Shown piece by piece: positions 42,401 through 57,736 of a stretch of DNA of 64,000 nt. The notes under the pieces are model-generated. The model was not told the origin of the DNA and made no database searches. It saw only the letters and a program-made list of their open reading frames with translations. A program made the position numbers and the translations under genes. Numbering within the stretch: position 1 is the stretch's first letter; the number at the start of each line of letters is the position of its first letter. Origin of the DNA: Apostichopus japonicus (Eukaryota > Echinodermata > Holothuroidea > Aspidochirotida > Stichopodidae); assembly GCF_037975245.1 (NCBI RefSeq), contig NC_092569.1, forward strand, positions 10,585,001 to 10,649,000. Direction: 5' to 3'.

Positions 42401-43920
42401 ACGTGGTTTGTACACAGCAAATCATTAACATAAATTATTAGCCGTGGTGACTGCAAGTTATACTGGGCATACCTGCTGCTGTTTATGGTGAACAAATGCA
42501 AATTAAAATTGGTTAGACGGTACTGTTTTCTTCTAATCTTTTGTTAGGTTCTCTTGGTGGACTCAAGCCTCCTCTGTCGCTAATTGCCTCTCAAACTCAA
42601 TCAGGGATTTGTAGTTTTTTCTTCCTTTTTTTTCTGTAGAATTTCTTACTTCTAGTTAATGTGTTTGAGACCCTTTGTCTTGAATTCTCTTCGATGTCAA
42701 TGTACATATATAGTTACAAGAGATTGTATGTAGTCTATGAATCAGGCCTCACAATTATAATAATAATAGTTAGTATTTATTTTTATATTTTTAAATCGGT
42801 ATAAAGTAATTGATTTTAAACCAAAAACATTTTGGGAACGTTGCTTTGGCAGTAAAGCCAATCGACTGTGATGTCTGATAAATTGCCCACCAAAAAATAA
42901 AAAATTAATGTAGTCTAATGTTTATCCATTTTCCTACCATCTGCCGTGTATCATTTCTTTCTAAAGATATGGTAACCTCTTGTTTAATCAGTAGTTAATA
43001 TGTAACGGTAATTAAAATGGTTCTTGAGCTTCTGACTAATCAGCTATTTTGAAGATATTTTCGTCACTCAGTGGTTTCAGCTAAGAAACAAGACACAACA
43101 TGGAGATTACGTTTAATAAACACAAACACAAAACCAAAATCATTCATTTGTTTCGAAAAGGTTAAAATAAATGATGAAAATGGAATAGGAGCGGTGGGTG
43201 GGCGGGGGGCTTGGTGGGGTGAGGAGTGATATTGTGACCACACATTTATCCTTAAGTGGGGTAAAATTAAAAATGTGTCTTAATGTCAAGCATTGTCATA
43301 TGTTGCTCATTTTGACGAATTTTCACATAATTTTACATTATATTATTAATAATTATGTCTTTTTAAATCGAACTTGTTTCTTAGCTTACATGTTCCAAAT
43401 TCCGTCCTTCTGTAAAGTTGTCCCAATTCCTTTATTGTTTAAAACAAAAATTACATCCACAAATAATATGTTTGTATTTTCGCGACATCACAATTGTGTC
43501 ATTAGGAACATGATCAATTAAAATTAAGGGTTTATGAGTTATCGACCGTCAGCATTAAAATATAATATTTTTGCGGGAAAAAAAGGCGGGAACTCATTTT
43601 ATTTGATTTTTTAGTATATTGTTATCATACAATTCGCGCAGGCTGCTTGACGGTAAAAATATAATTAAAATTGATAATTCGAATTAAAAACAAAATGTAT
43701 ATATCTATGCTAACCATTTAACGAGGCCCAAGTGATTTAATTTAATTTAAGGACAATGTCAAGTATTATGTTTCAATTTGAGTAGCCCACCACAAAGGAG
43801 AGAAAATGAGTTTACCCTATCCGAGAACACTTGTCAAAAAATCTCTAATTCTAAACAATAAGGGTACAGACAGGACGGTATGATGAGCTAAATAAACATA
43901 TTTTTCTTCGGTAATAAATA

Positions 43921-43925
<5 letters not shown>

Positions 43926-43981
<56 letters not shown>
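43926..43981. repeat. TA microsatellite
   Basis: Pure (TA)n of about 55 bp following TATTTATATA. Confidence 0.97.
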
Positions 43982-43985
<4 letters not shown>

Positions 43986-44269
43986 TTCTAAAATTAAAGA
44001 TCGTGTCCATCACGTACCTTATAAGCATTATCACATGAGCCTAACTCTCTGTTTATTTTCCTCGACACTTTCTTACCCGGGCACACACTGTTCGGCGTTA
44101 TCTCTACTTCGTATATAGACGGGTAGGAAAGAAGAAAAGAAACGAGAATGACGTTTGGGGCCTCAACAGTTTCCCCATAAAATTAACGATATTAAATAAT
44201 AAATACGACGTACCCATTCCATCTCGTTATCTCTAAGTAGTGTGGTATATGTCATTTCACACGACAGCA

Positions 44270-44270
<1 letters not shown>

Positions 44271-44314
<44 letters not shown>
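44271..44314. repeat. TA microsatellite
   Basis: Pure (TA)n of about 44 bp. Confidence 0.97.
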
Positions 44315-44318
<4 letters not shown>

Positions 44319-44821
44319 AAATCGTAATGTATGTGTGTGTACATGTATTTGACATTGGCCCCTCTCGGCTTTGTCCACTGTAAACAAAGAACCACTTTGG
44401 CCGGTTGAATAACCATTGGAATAATCACAGAAGCCCCGTGTTGCCGGATGACTTTAATAAACCGATAGAGGGAGGTAGATAACGAAGGCAACAAAAAAAC
44501 AAAACAAGCCTTTTTCGAGTTTTTTTAATTTGTCGCAGAGATTGGATGTAAAGGCATAAAATTAAGCCGCAGAAAGAGAAAGAGAGACGGGCGCGTGCCG
44601 GGTTAAATTCGGCAGTACTATCGATCGACTAAGCCCAGAGGTAGGCAGATAGACTAGGATATATTATATATCTGTCTTGATAATGCTACGGAGAACAAAG
44701 AATTCGAACTAAGATGGGAGAATATTATAGATGAGAGGATGAAGATGGATGAACGAACGTAAAAGAAAGAAAGAGAGAGAGAAAGAAAGAAAAAGAAAAA
44801 GAAAAAAAAAGCAAGAAGAAG

Positions 44822-44920
44822 ATGGTTTTATGTAATTGAAGAGTTACATATATACGTAATTGGCAAAGTTGATAATCGTGTTAAGGTTTTTCAGATGCAT
44901 TCATATTTTTATGATCAATA
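44822..44920 (+). repeat. Dispersed ~100-bp repeat, copy 1
   Basis: ATGGTTTTATGTAATTGAAG through TTATGATCAATAT is similar in the same orientation to 54652-54754, sharing TACGTAATTGGCAAA-like, TTGATAATC-TGTTAAGG and TTCAGATGC-TTCATATTT blocks. Both copies follow GAAGAA-type purine tracts. Confidence 0.75.
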
Positions 44921-47094
44921 TCTATGTGGTATCCCTACATATAGCTGAGGTTTGGAGAGGATGTTGACAATTGGCTTTAATTAGAGCTAGGCCCTGCAGG
45001 CATGTTGCCACTTTACATTTATTTGCTCCAAATTGTTCTGTTTATTACCAACTGCACTTTAAGCATAGAACTATATGTGGGAGTTTGCGTTTTAATGTTT
45101 AGACAAAGACGGACCGAAATCCTTACCGATGTTGACGTCTTTGAATAATTACAGCTCTGTAGGAACCACAAACATTGGTATATTTTAACAGTTATGAAGA
45201 ACACTCCTATTGTCGTGCACGAAGGTCAATGTTGTAAGTAGGTCATATATATAGGGATGGCAGAACGGAAACTAAGAAGGGGGTGGGGAGCAGGGGCCGG
45301 AATATGACCACAATGAGAAAACGTGGGTAAGGGTTGTGTGTGGTGAAGGAAGGTTGTGGGTGGGGTGTAGGTGGGAGTGAAGCGAATTGAGTTGTGATGG
45401 AACGAGCGAAACAGAGCCCAAGTTAAACGGACCCGCAAGTTTTGCACGATATAAGCATTGGTAACTTGCATCCGATTTCAATCCACTGAACGTTAATATC
45501 ATTGTGGACAAATTTGATAAATGGAATGATAGGAAAATTGATGCGATCATATCTTTGTTTTTTAAGTTAAAATTAATAAGTTTTTTTCCTGGGGTATAAA
45601 TTCTTGTTTAACTTATGTTATTTTCTAAGACCCCGTCGACAACCCACAACCAAGAATGACCAAAGCAATCATGCAGTTATTAAAATAGCTATATATTTGG
45701 TTTCAGAAGTGGTCACTCCTCGAACACTTTTGACTAGTGATCAACTTAACTGTTGACTCCATTCTTGAAAAAGAAATCGACTGCTATGTTGTCAAACAAC
45801 ATTCTATCGTCTATACATATATGTATGCAGTATTCCAGCTACAAAATGCTTTCGACGAGAGAGGTTGGCCTAAGTGAGATGAACAAGTGTTTATATGTAT
45901 ATTGTAAGTGGAGACCAGGGGTGTGAAGTTAGGGCCTCGATCGTGCGGCGGGGGGGGGGGGGGAGCGAATAATGTACCTTGAATCCCGTGGAGATGGATA
46001 ATATGCAAAGTGCGCAAACAATAGTATAATTTAATATAATATTTTGCTTTATTTTTTATCTTGCGGCATGTCACCGGTGCAGTCAAGGCTGCGTCACAAT
46101 AACAAGTCCAGAACCCATGGTATGCAACGAGGAAGTTGTTGGGTCCTAACAACTTAGAGTGGGATAGGGTGGGGGAATGGGTCAAGGTTGTTAAACTCAA
46201 TGGCTAATTCAGAATAATGCAGACAGTCAATCAAGTTTACTGAGGGTTATATAATTTCTGTATAAACAGAAGGGGAAAATAACATTTTGGTGGATGTGGT
46301 GATTTGATTGAAGGAACGCGGGCAGGCGCACATGGGCGTGAGCGTGTGTGTATATATATATAGAGGGTGTGTGAATAGAGTGTGGGAGGGGAGGGGTATG
46401 AGACGATACTGCTAGAATTTTATCTGGGACGCAACAGGATGATGGTGCGACCTGCCTGAACGGTTCATTGACTAATACTAAATTAAACCACCCCCACCCG
46501 TTTATTATTTACAACGATCTCCCTAAGTATACTCGTGCTTTTAGGCATGTCCACAAACGGACATAACAAAGATGTTACAAATTCAGCTAAACAAAGGTAA
46601 TGTACAGTCCGGAAATGAGGTCTACTTTCAATATTTTTAGCACTGGTATGTGTTATACCGTACTAACTACTTTGACATCCATCACAATGTGTCTGCGCAC
46701 ACTACCGGAAAGAGCTGTGTCTGTATATATGTGTATGGGACTAATAACGAAACGGCCTCATCAAAGATGCAGGTACATTAATTAGAGCTGACCCGGGAGA
46801 ATTAAAGAGGACACGGGCAAAAACAAAATATCGATTTATACCCTTTGTGTGTATGGATGCTACCAGGCCGGGTGTGCTTATGTAATTAAACAATGGTATG
46901 CAGGCATGTCATATGCGTATGTATATCTCGATTGATTGATTTCAAGTTTATTATATCCCTAAAATGAGTAAATTATATGCTTGAATTAAATGTGACCTAT
47001 AAAGGGGAACAACAAAAACCGTATCGCTGCCAAAGATGATGAAAAACTCGAAATATATGAAAGAAATGGGAAGGTACCTCAAAACAATAGCTAG

Positions 47095-47275
<181 letters not shown>

Positions 47276-50200
47276 CATATAGCCTACATTATCATATATA
47301 CATTAACACATACATATAGACATATGTAGGCAAACTGTATATGTGTCTGTAGTGTCCATTGTTCTGCATGTTGATATTATTGATATATATTGGAGGACTA
47401 TTCGTGCATTGGCTATATGTAGAAACAAAAAACTACGTGAATTAGTGCGATGAGCGAATACCTACAACCCATACCATGAAGAAATCCGAACAAAGACATA
47501 GTTTACTGATGCTATGCTACACGTCTGTCATTAAGTATAGCTGTAAAACGTTATTAAAAGATCACAGGGAACCAACCTCACCCGAGAAATAAAGTTATAT
47601 CAAATTATATAATGATACTAAATATTGTAGCCTGGCCTATCGGAGAGGTTGTATGCAGCGTCACTTAGCGGGGTAATTAATACGCCCATGCTGGTATAGC
47701 ATGGGACTCAATAAAACTTAAATTACCTCCTTCAACTGGTGTCAATGTTGGTCGAGTAAACCATGGAGCTATAGTCGACGTACACACTGCAGAGTGAGGC
47801 ATGCAACATGTATTTCCTTTACAGAACGAGCTTATATACGGCGACTATTAATTTCATGTCGTGAAGATAAACAGAAATAGCTTTGTGAACTCAGTGCGAG
47901 TCATTAAGAATAACAACCCCCCCCCCCAAAAAAAATACTCAATTCGTTTGAAAAATTATGTTGTATTTTTGAGGAAACTGACTTCTGTCAGTGGCTGGCA
48001 AGAAAACACATTAAAACAAGTTAGAATTAAACCACAGTTGTAACCAATGAGGGAAATATAGTGCAACATTTAATAAATATTATTATTAAATATGTATTTT
48101 ATTTAAAAAAAAAGTATTACGTTGCTTAAAAAACTTATGTACGTAGTAAATTGTGTCTGGTTACTAAAAACAGTTGTAGATATATCAAACTGGTTTTACG
48201 AAGTGTCTCTTCATTCAAGGTTAACTGGCTTTTATTTGAAGGAGCATGTTTGACTTATATTAAAAGAAAAATACCAGAAACAGAGGCAAATGTTACATCT
48301 CGATATGACGAAAACACATCGAAGGATATTAGAAATGATATCCATTGCTAATCTGTTCGTCTAATACAAGGAAATAAAGACTAATAACCACACCCCACCC
48401 CACCCAGGCACGTAGCCAGCCTTCGTTGCATGGGGGAGGGGAGGGGGAAGCCCAGTCAGCCGTATAATCAAGGTTTAATTAACACCTGTATTGGTCAATT
48501 TTCATTCTACGATATAGGTTCTATCCCAGGGGGCAACCACCATTTTTTCTAAGCGGAGGAGGGAAAGACGTTATGTTGGCCAGGGGAGGGGCTTGTGAGG
48601 AGGGGTCACCCTTTCCCATTTGAGGGATTTGGGAAAAAAACGGAAGGTGCTTGGATGCAAAATGGTGCTATATTTTGTCACTTTTGAAACAATGTTGAAA
48701 AATATTCGACTGTATATGTTGTAACGTATACATAAAAAGTGGTTATAAGCTTAACCTAACAATAGACGTATTTGATATTGCCTTAGAGTGCACAGTTCCA
48801 CAGGTTTTTCTTTTTTTGTTGTTACTATGGCGGACCCCCAGACCCAACTAAACAGGGTTGACTTAAACGACCCCACTGCAACACTCCTTTTGAAATTCTT
48901 GGCCCGGCCACTGGGACCACAACATTTCTGATCGAATAGAGAAACTATGGGTAGTCGATTGATTTGATAAATTGAAAATTCATGTCTAATTGATATGTTT
49001 TTAATCAGTTTAAGTTTTGTATTAGCCACTTTTGGTAAAACAAGAACATTTTTTTCATTTTTGTAATGAAAACTGATTTTGTTGAAACATTAAGAAGGGA
49101 AAAAAGACTATCGAATAATGGAGATTGTTTTACGAAATTCCGAGAGGATCCATCTTGTCGGAATATTTAGAGGTAACGTTGCGGTTTGACCCAGAAATCA
49201 AAGATACATTCTCCCTCGCGGTATGTGTCCACCCCACCCCCATCCCCTCCTCCCCGTAGAGTGAACCCTCTTCCGTCGCCCCTGTGATATGCTACGACTT
49301 ACGAGCTGTGTTAGCACGAACACAACACTCATTGAACCCTACCCCACCCCCCATCCACTCCCCCTAAAAGAAAATACGATACAACAGCAGGTTGAAATAC
49401 CACATAAGAAGATTTACACACAATGCCTACGATTTTTTTTTTTCCCCACTAATTATGAAAGCCTGACATAATTATATCCTTAAACCCTTTCAATTCTTTA
49501 ACAAAAAGAAACCGATACGGAGAAATCCGATTTGCTTTTTCTTTTATTCTCTTATCAATATATTATAGGCCTAGATTTGATTTGGTCACAGTAAACACAC
49601 AGGCCACCATATATATAACTCTACACAGCACGTGTCTTCACGGGGTCCACAATACTTTGAGACCGTGAGAACTCAGCCACCCGTATACACTATACGTGTG
49701 CTGTTTTGAAGTATAGTACACACACAAAAAAAAAACCTAGCCCCTATATTATACATAACCGTTCTAATATAATACATTTCAGGGGGGCATTCCCGTGTGA
49801 AAATTACGACTTTTCTCAAGCTGTTGAGAGATACTCGTGCGGCGGGGATATGAGTAGTGTTCCATACCCAATAAGACTATCGATAGAAATGAAACGAGAG
49901 GGAGAAAAATCCTGACAGTGGACTTAATGAGCGCAATAAATGAATGATTAACTAGGAATGCACACAATTTATATATATGTGCGTCTTTGTTTGAGTGCAT
50001 ACATTGCAGTAAACTATAATATACAGCATGGATATAGCATTGCTTTATGACCAACTTGGTATTATATAGGCCCTACCTCTTCACGGGGTGTACTTATAGT
50101 AAATATGTAGAAAACATGTCGTCGTTCCGTACACAAGACAAAGCCACTCACATGTGCGGGTTCATGTGTAACATAAGGAAGAAGGGGGAACGAGTAAACG

Positions 50201-53200
50201 TGGGGTTGGGGAAAGACTTTCAGTGCCTGTTTCGTTAGGTAAGAGCAGGTCTCACATGAAATGATGAATTACAAAGATTTTTAGACAAAAAAAAAAGGAG
50301 CCAACATGTAATTAAATGTACCCCGCTAACCTGATATATAGTTTTCTTAATGACGTCACTGTTAAATTATGTCGAGCCTATAGCCTACTTCTGAATGTCA
50401 CTGTCAATTGTTTACATATTTTATCACACCGAGAGAAATTAAAAAAACATTCAGATTTATAAAAGAGGAAACCGAGAGAGCCGTTTAGGCAGTCACCGAA
50501 GTGGAAGTTAAATGCAGTTTATTTATTACACGCCCTTTATAACTCCAGTTTATCGCTGTATACGTTATCTTAGAACGTGTATTGTTTATACAAATAGCAA
50601 TGGAAGTGTTCACGTCATTTTAACTCGGTCGTCAATATAGGCCTATTATCACCATAATGGCATTCTGGTTACTTATTTACGACCAGCTGTTTAAACCAGA
50701 AATAGTACCCGGGTACAAATATTTCATTTTTTTTTCATTCATAAGAAACTGCCCGATAAAATAGTTATCTGATTCGTATACGGGGCGATGTCATGTCAAA
50801 GGGTAATTACAAATGATAATTATATCAATAAATATATAATAAATACATTTTTTTTTCTTAAAGAGGGATGTAAAGGAATAGGTTTTATTTAAAATCAAAG
50901 AATAAATCAATATACATATATTGCTTAAAAAAAATCGAAATGAATTTTTTTTTTTGTGGGTCTCATCCGTCCGCCAATGATTTTCAAACATTGACTAAAG
51001 TGACTGTTACATTGATTGAGGAAAACCAAAGCATGCCGAGAGTAATGGCAGGAGAGATGAAAATAGTCTGAGTATATGAATTAAGCGAGTCTTTTCACAT
51101 CTTTTTATGAAGGTTCACTTTGACGACAAAATAGCTTCAATGCAGAATTACCCATTGCTTTAAAAATTGGATATATTTATCTAAGCACTGCTGCATGCTG
51201 CGTTTGGCTTAGTTTCCGTCTCTTCGTGGTCCTGCAGAATAAAAGATGGCGCTCTTGACATTTTCGTTAACACATGCGGTTAGGTGACGTCACAGCGACT
51301 TTCACGATCATGCACTTGTCTGCCAACCTTCCGGGTCGGTCGGTGCTACCTGTCTCGATCAATTTCTAAGGGAATAGATGTATCTGGTCATCCAATGTCT
51401 TTGTTATGGTTCTCTTTGTCATTATGACGTCATCGTTGGACACCTTATACCAGTATTTTCCCCCTTTTCTTTGTTTGCGGTTTTCTTTATTTCCCGATCT
51501 ATAGGCAACTCAGAAGAGAGCACTTTTAATCAATTAATTTGCTCTTAGGTGTTTGCGGACCATTGGACTGTATCGCGTATAGTGTGCATAAAGTATTATG
51601 ACTGACCGTGTTCCAGATGTCTGTCGAATTTCGTCTTTTTGTCTGTTGTCTTGATGAGAAGTACAGTATTAAGTTATGTCTTGACTCAAGGACTAGGGAA
51701 TGTGTGTGTGTGTGTGTTGCGGGGAACGGGGGGCGGGGGAGGGGTGTAGGCAGGGAAACAAGCGGGTGGAATGGAAACATCAGTTACACAGGGATGCCTC
51801 GGCATTCAGATGAGTCGTGTAGTATAGTGGCGTAAACTGAATTTCTTGGAAGGGGGAGGGAGGAGGGTGGGGGGGGGGTGGGGAGCATAAACTGGACACA
51901 ACTATTGGTAAAGACCCAAGATAGTAGCAAAACAGTGGTACATAAAAATAACACAATGATAATAAATAAGGCACGCCAGCGTACGAATCATGCTATAAAT
52001 TTCCATTGCGTTAAGTTTAAATGTCAAAGAGATTATAAAAGAAGGGGATACACCCGTGCCCCCCTCTCTCTCCCATCCGTGCTCGGTATAGGCCTATGTG
52101 TACTTTATTGAGAGTGACTGTGTTTGCAGATGCCTGCCCATTTTGCTTATTGTATGTATTAACAATAAAGGAATAAATACAGGGGCCTCTTTGTTTTTGT
52201 TACCGAACAAAGGTGGGGGAGCTTCTGAAGAGGGCCGGGGTGGGGTGAACCACGAAGAAGTGCAGTGGGGAGTGGTGGCTACAAAGGGAAACAGGGCTAC
52301 TGCAAAATTTACCAAGAAAGGAGGAGGATGGGGAGAAAGCCGCCCCTCTTGCCCAACAAGTATATGTCACCTGTCAATAACATTATAATTCTATGGTTAT
52401 TTTTAACGGGTACATTCATAAACTACTGCAGGTAGGTACAAGTGGCTCCCCGACTGTACCGGTATACAAAATGTCCTGAGAATGTGTGAATTTGTTTTCA
52501 TCTGACGTTTTAGTAACTTTTAACGCATTATTTCCACGATGAAATGTCTCAGACTCTCAGACATAAACAACTCAATATACCTAAAAAATGCTGCAGGAAG
52601 GGAAGAGGGTGGGGTGAGGGAGGTGGGTTGTGGGGGTGGGAATGGAGTGTTAGAGCTACCGTTCGTAAATCTGAATCCACATGCGTGAATCATGTACAAG
52701 AGTTATATACACCTGCAATGCATATTACTAGTGGGTCTTTACGATCCGGGGAGGGGGGGGGGAGGGGGTGGGAGTGGTGGTTCAACCGACATATTTCCAT
52801 TATTTGAACAATGCAAAACTTTTATATGCATGGTATCCTTTTTCGTATGTTATACTGTCTCCTGCAGTATTTGTGCACATGTAGGCTATTATACCTTCAT
52901 GTGAAATATATATATAATATCCAATAATTAATAAATAATACGCTTGTCGATTATAGAACCTCGGTAGATTTCGAAACTTCAAAGTTGGGTACACTATACC
53001 AAGTTTCGTCAATTCGGCCTCTTTTCTCACTTTCACCGTCCTATTATCCTATCCTAAGCTTTAAACATTAGTGATCAGGAAAGAAGCCGCCGGGGGAAAA
53101 ATTGCATAGGCCTACATGGGCATATGCATCTTATCCAAAAGGCCGAAAAGTTGTGATGATAGGTCAGTTTCATTCACTGTTTCCAAAAAAACGAGCGGAC

Positions 53201-54651
53201 AGGGGTGAACACGAATCCAGAGATGACAAAGTGAAAATTGAATCCGTACGACACACCAGTGAGTGATTTCTTTTGGCTTTTGGCATATTTTGTTGTTGTG
53301 GTTAATATGAAGAGTGCATTACACTTTGTGTTTCGAGTTCTCTCGGTTGACTTTAGTTTGTTTGTTGTCCTGCTTCTTGGCGTGAACAAAGCCCTCTTAT
53401 ACAATCAACAATTGAGGGCACGTGCCAAGATTTAATCTTTTGAAAAGACAATCAAACCAGAGAAGGCGATAGATTTTTTTGTCCCCTTATTTAGAGAGAG
53501 AGAGAAAAAAAAATTCGATGAACTTAGCTGTAACCATTTGGTGTTAAAAAGGCGATTGGACAAAGGGTTATGCCGTCAGATACGGCAGGTTGTTTGCTAA
53601 AACCTCGGAAGGCTGAATAACAGTGGGCGATGTCCATTCTTTTTGGTCGCGTGCCTTAGTGCGGACAATTAAACGACAATATCTGATTGACTTTTGCACA
53701 ATAATTACGCGAGTAATCCATTTGAAGAAGGCCGAACAAAGACGCTCCCTAATTCTGGCATATTTCAGTTGTGACCAGAAAAGAAAGGGTAATGAAGTGC
53801 TAAAGATTAACTTGGGCAACAATCAATAATTTCCCGGACATGTATACTGATCTTTGAAACCAAATTGGTCTATTGTTGATGTCACATCATTGAGTATAAA
53901 CTACATGGAAAAGAAACGAGAAGAAAATGAGATAATATAGTTCACAACTTTACAATAAGCTCGCCTTGTGGGTCATCATTTAGGTTACGGGAATGTTATT
54001 GAGCTAAAAAATGGATGACAAACAGGTCAAGAAAAGGAAAATGATCACAGTTGGATGAAAATTTACTTTACTCAGTTACAGTTGCAGGTATACCCTCACT
54101 GAAATTTTCGAACAAAAGCGAGAACTTATTGTTGCCATACTCAAGGTTTCCGGTTCCCCCCCCCCCAAAAAAAAAAAAAAAAAAAAAGGAGAAACAAAAT
54201 TTTGCACACGTTTTGCTTATAAAACGCTAAGGCAGAAAAATGACCCTTAGTTGGACTTGAACAGCCGCAATGAAAGGATAGGAAAGAACAAAGACAAAGC
54301 AATGTATTTTACGTTCATTTCAGTTTATCTCTGCAAATATGCGTTGCAAAATGCCAAATAATTTTAAGTATGTATGAACGATGTTTCATTAGGACTGAAG
54401 ACACATGCAGTTGCCACTCCCACCCCAATCCCCCCCCCCCCCTCCCCGCAATCTGATAACCGTAGGAATTAGAACTTAGAAACGCACCGCATACAATAAT
54501 GACAATTATTCAAGCACTGTCGTGGGTGAAAAGAAGAAAGAAGAAGAAGAAGAAGAAAAAGCCCAATAAAACCAATACAAACCGGCGACGGCTTGATTAG
54601 ATTTTCAGACTGCCTGTATTGCATACTTACGTTACGAGGTCTGTTTCAGTA

Positions 54652-54754
54652 ATGGTTTTATTTAATTAAAGAGGTATACATACATACGTAATGGGCAAAT
54701 TTGATAATCTTGTTAAGGTTTTCAGATGCGTTCATATTTATATGATCAATCAAT
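54652..54754 (+). repeat. Dispersed ~100-bp repeat, copy 2
   Basis: Second copy of the segment at 44822-44920. It ends about 55 bp before the SINE tRNA head, so it may be the 3' part of an older element into whose flank the SINE inserted. Confidence 0.75.
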
Positions 54755-54810
54755 ATTTGTTAGAAGAAGATGTTGGTGATCCGGTTGAGAAGGGAGGGGA
54801 GGGGTATGTT

Positions 54811-55075
54811 GGAGTGTTAGCTCAGTGGTTAACGCCGGTGCCTTTCAACCATAAGGTCCCCGGTTCGAGTCACTCCCGGATTAATGTATGTCGTCCAGTT
54901 ACAGAGTTGTTGACGATTGACAATTCATAATCATGGACGTTAAATATGTTAAATGTAAAAGACTTACTTCGGTCAGCTTGCGGCTTTGATAAGCCAATGA
55001 GGCTTCTTCGCGAGTTCCTGCTTGCAGGAGGATCTAATATAGGCTACATACATAAATACATACATACATACATGT
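54811..55075 (+). mobile_element. tRNA-derived SINE
   Basis: A tRNA-like head (54811-54876) carries box A (TTAGCTCAGTGG), an anticodon-arm remnant GCCTT...AAGGT with a non-standard loop, box B (GGTTCGAGTC), and GGAGTG/CACTCC acceptor remnants. It is followed by a non-tRNA body that includes the hairpin CTGCTTGCAG and a terminal tail of ACATACATACAT repeats (55045-55075). The broken anticodon loop and the tail mark it as a SINE rather than a functional tRNA gene. I find no clean target duplication. Confidence 0.8.
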
Positions 55076-55756
55076 GTTGCCTAATTGCCCATTCCACGTA
55101 CACTGTAACATAGAGTACCGCACCATGAACATGTCAGAGTGCATCTGTGTAGCTTTCACGACAAGCTTTCATATGTATCATCTAATTGACCGAACGTCAA
55201 GTCCATATATATGTCTCCACGTATTGTTGTTTCTGATGACGTCACGCATACCGGTTGACGACCAGACCTTGGAGATTGAGCAAAATAATTAGCATTCAAG
55301 GATAAAAATCAAAGTTTGCAAAATATGTTTTCGTAATCACCTTATACGCAATGAAACGCTGAAATATCCTTTTTTTCCACACTATTAGGTTCTTAATGGA
55401 GAGTATATGTCTTATGATTAGTTACCGCACACATGATGTTAAATCAATGTGTGTGATGGCACGGTTGATGTGTAGGCTATAATAGTATCATGGTGAAGGA
55501 ATAGATTAATTACACGGCAGGCTTCATAATACGTTTATTCACAGGTGTGTGTATTCGTTCATACATGTGCTTTGTCATACACAGTTGAACACACAGTGAG
55601 CCTTGCCTGTATAGTCAGCATAATTATATAATGTGTCGTTTTAAGCAATCGAATAATATGAACTGCATTGTGATCATTCTATACGGAAAGAAAACTATGC
55701 GCATTTGCAATGGTCCTATTTCAAGGTTGGTCTCATGTGACACAAACGCGAACGAG

Positions 55757-55821
<65 letters not shown>

Positions 55822-57736
55822 ACATTTGTACTTACAGTGCCGGGTACCTGCCGGGCAATGACGAAAATAATCATTTAGGCTATGAATTATTAGTCGTACT
55901 TGTGTTAAGTAGTATAATTAAAGAATGAATTTAGCGACAACATTAATTTGGATGTGTTGCTGACCATTCATAACCAGTTCTCGTAAACCGGGTAGTATTT
56001 CTATAACACTTTAACTTTTTCGTTTCTTCTTCGAGAAATGACCCTTTAGACGGCCGGGGTTTATCAATTACAGTGACTGGACTTCAAAGTCTAGTATAAA
56101 CAGACCATTTGGTCCGTTCCTCATGCAGATGTAACAAAAACTACAATGGGAAAACATAATACCCCTTTGTTATGGCCTCAGAATAACTTGTGCAGTGCAA
56201 TGTGTTACAGGTTTTTAAAGGACAAATGGAGATATAATACCATCCATGAATGCTCTGTTGCCTTATATATGATATGAAGTATGAAGTTAAAAGAATATGA
56301 ATTTGTTGAGTAATTATAAAACGGCAATGGATTAATGTAAACATTAAGGCATGCACTGAGGAGCTGACGTCATCATCGTCAAATTGCAGGCCTTAAAGGA
56401 GTATTCCAGAGATTAAATATATTTTAATGGTGAATAAATTGAAAGCCAGAATAGCTGTAGCAACAGTACAAGCACTCAATATTGTTCTTTTTTTGGGTGG
56501 GGGGGGGGGGGCTTTATGGCATATCAAGACTAAAATTCTTCCCTAAGTCACCCTCTATAAAGTACATCAAACCAGATTTTTACTATATCTTTGTATGTGC
56601 AGAATTGGAGTAGGGGGGTTGATATAGAAAATATAGCTAAGTCTGCTTTATGTTTTCCGCATAAGTTGTTTCATGCATGCTTCAACCACGCATCTGTGAG
56701 TCGCAGTCTCTATACTCCGGTTATAGGTGATATATTGATATTAGTGTGATATAAATCATTTTCAAAATTTGATTGAGAAGAAAATTTCAAATTACGTGTC
56801 CTTTTCCTGAGTTTCCAAACTCTTCTTTGGATTTCTCATAATTCTGTCACATGTTTATTTCTGGGTTTTTTCTTCTCGTTTTTGCTTTTACCGACAGTTT
56901 TGATCTCACAACTGTTAATTTATCTTAGCAAATATTTTGATCATGCACTTTTTAGTCACAAAAGCAGAATATTAATAATTTATAGTTTTTCATGTAATTT
57001 TGTGTTTTATAGAGCGATACCACATGGCCGGGACGATTGGCCTGCTTTCAAAATTAGTTCCGCTATCTGCACACGAATAAGCGAGCGCAACGGCAGACGT
57101 TGGAGAAAAGCTGCATTTCCACGGCGTGTTTCAGATACGGGTGATTGCACAATACATCTCGCGAAAAGACTTTGTACTAAAAAAGAGGGCGCTGTGTAAG
57201 TTCGATATGTCATCAATTTTGATCATTAGATGCATTTGTGAGAATTTATAAGTGAGGTCAATGGACAGTGGAAAGTGGTTTTACTTCATATATCGTCGGT
57301 CGAATAAGGATTGCTTACAAAGTACCAATCTTGTATCATTTCATTGGTGGAAGCGGGGGGGGGGGGGGGTGGGTGAGGAAGTGAGATTGTTTGTTTTCCT
57401 GCGGGGATCTGTTGAAAGTTCGTAGTCCCTGTTATGGTTATGATGGGCTGTTCACGTATGAAGCACTATTATTGTATCAGTGAATCTGGGGTGCTCTACA
57501 TTATGTAAATAATAGGCAAAGTAATTCTTAAATTGATTTTAGTAAATTCTCGACGCCGTTTGATACTACAAGTATGAACATAATGAAGACATGATGTCAT
57601 TTTTTCTTTAATTGGAAGAGTCGATTTTTTTTTCTATATTACCATCTAAGCTGTCAATAACACCTATTATTTTCAACAGTAAAGCCTGTCATAGAAAATC
57701 ATCCAGATACCTATGTATAATTTTGTTTCGTACAGT
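55076..57736. other. Non-coding DNA before the telomeric tandem array
   Basis: It contains a 60-bp TA microsatellite (55759-55818) and poly-G runs. A short GC-richer patch at about 57010-57200 is open in more than one frame but has no recognisable domain. Confidence 0.5.
55759..55818. repeat. TA microsatellite
   Basis: Pure (AT)n of 60 bp. Confidence 0.97.

Noticed and set aside
45226-45550. Pro/Ser/His-rich minus-strand frames
   Set aside because: Low-complexity C-rich DNA open in overlapping frames. No domain, no splice context.
54811-54876. A second functional tRNA gene
   Set aside because: Boxes A and B are present, but the anticodon arm gives a non-standard 8-base loop, the acceptor stem is incomplete and an ACAT tail follows. 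It is a SINE head.
57002-57216. Short GC-richer frames on both strands
   Set aside because: Open in several frames at once with no recognisable domain or splice signals that agree in phase.
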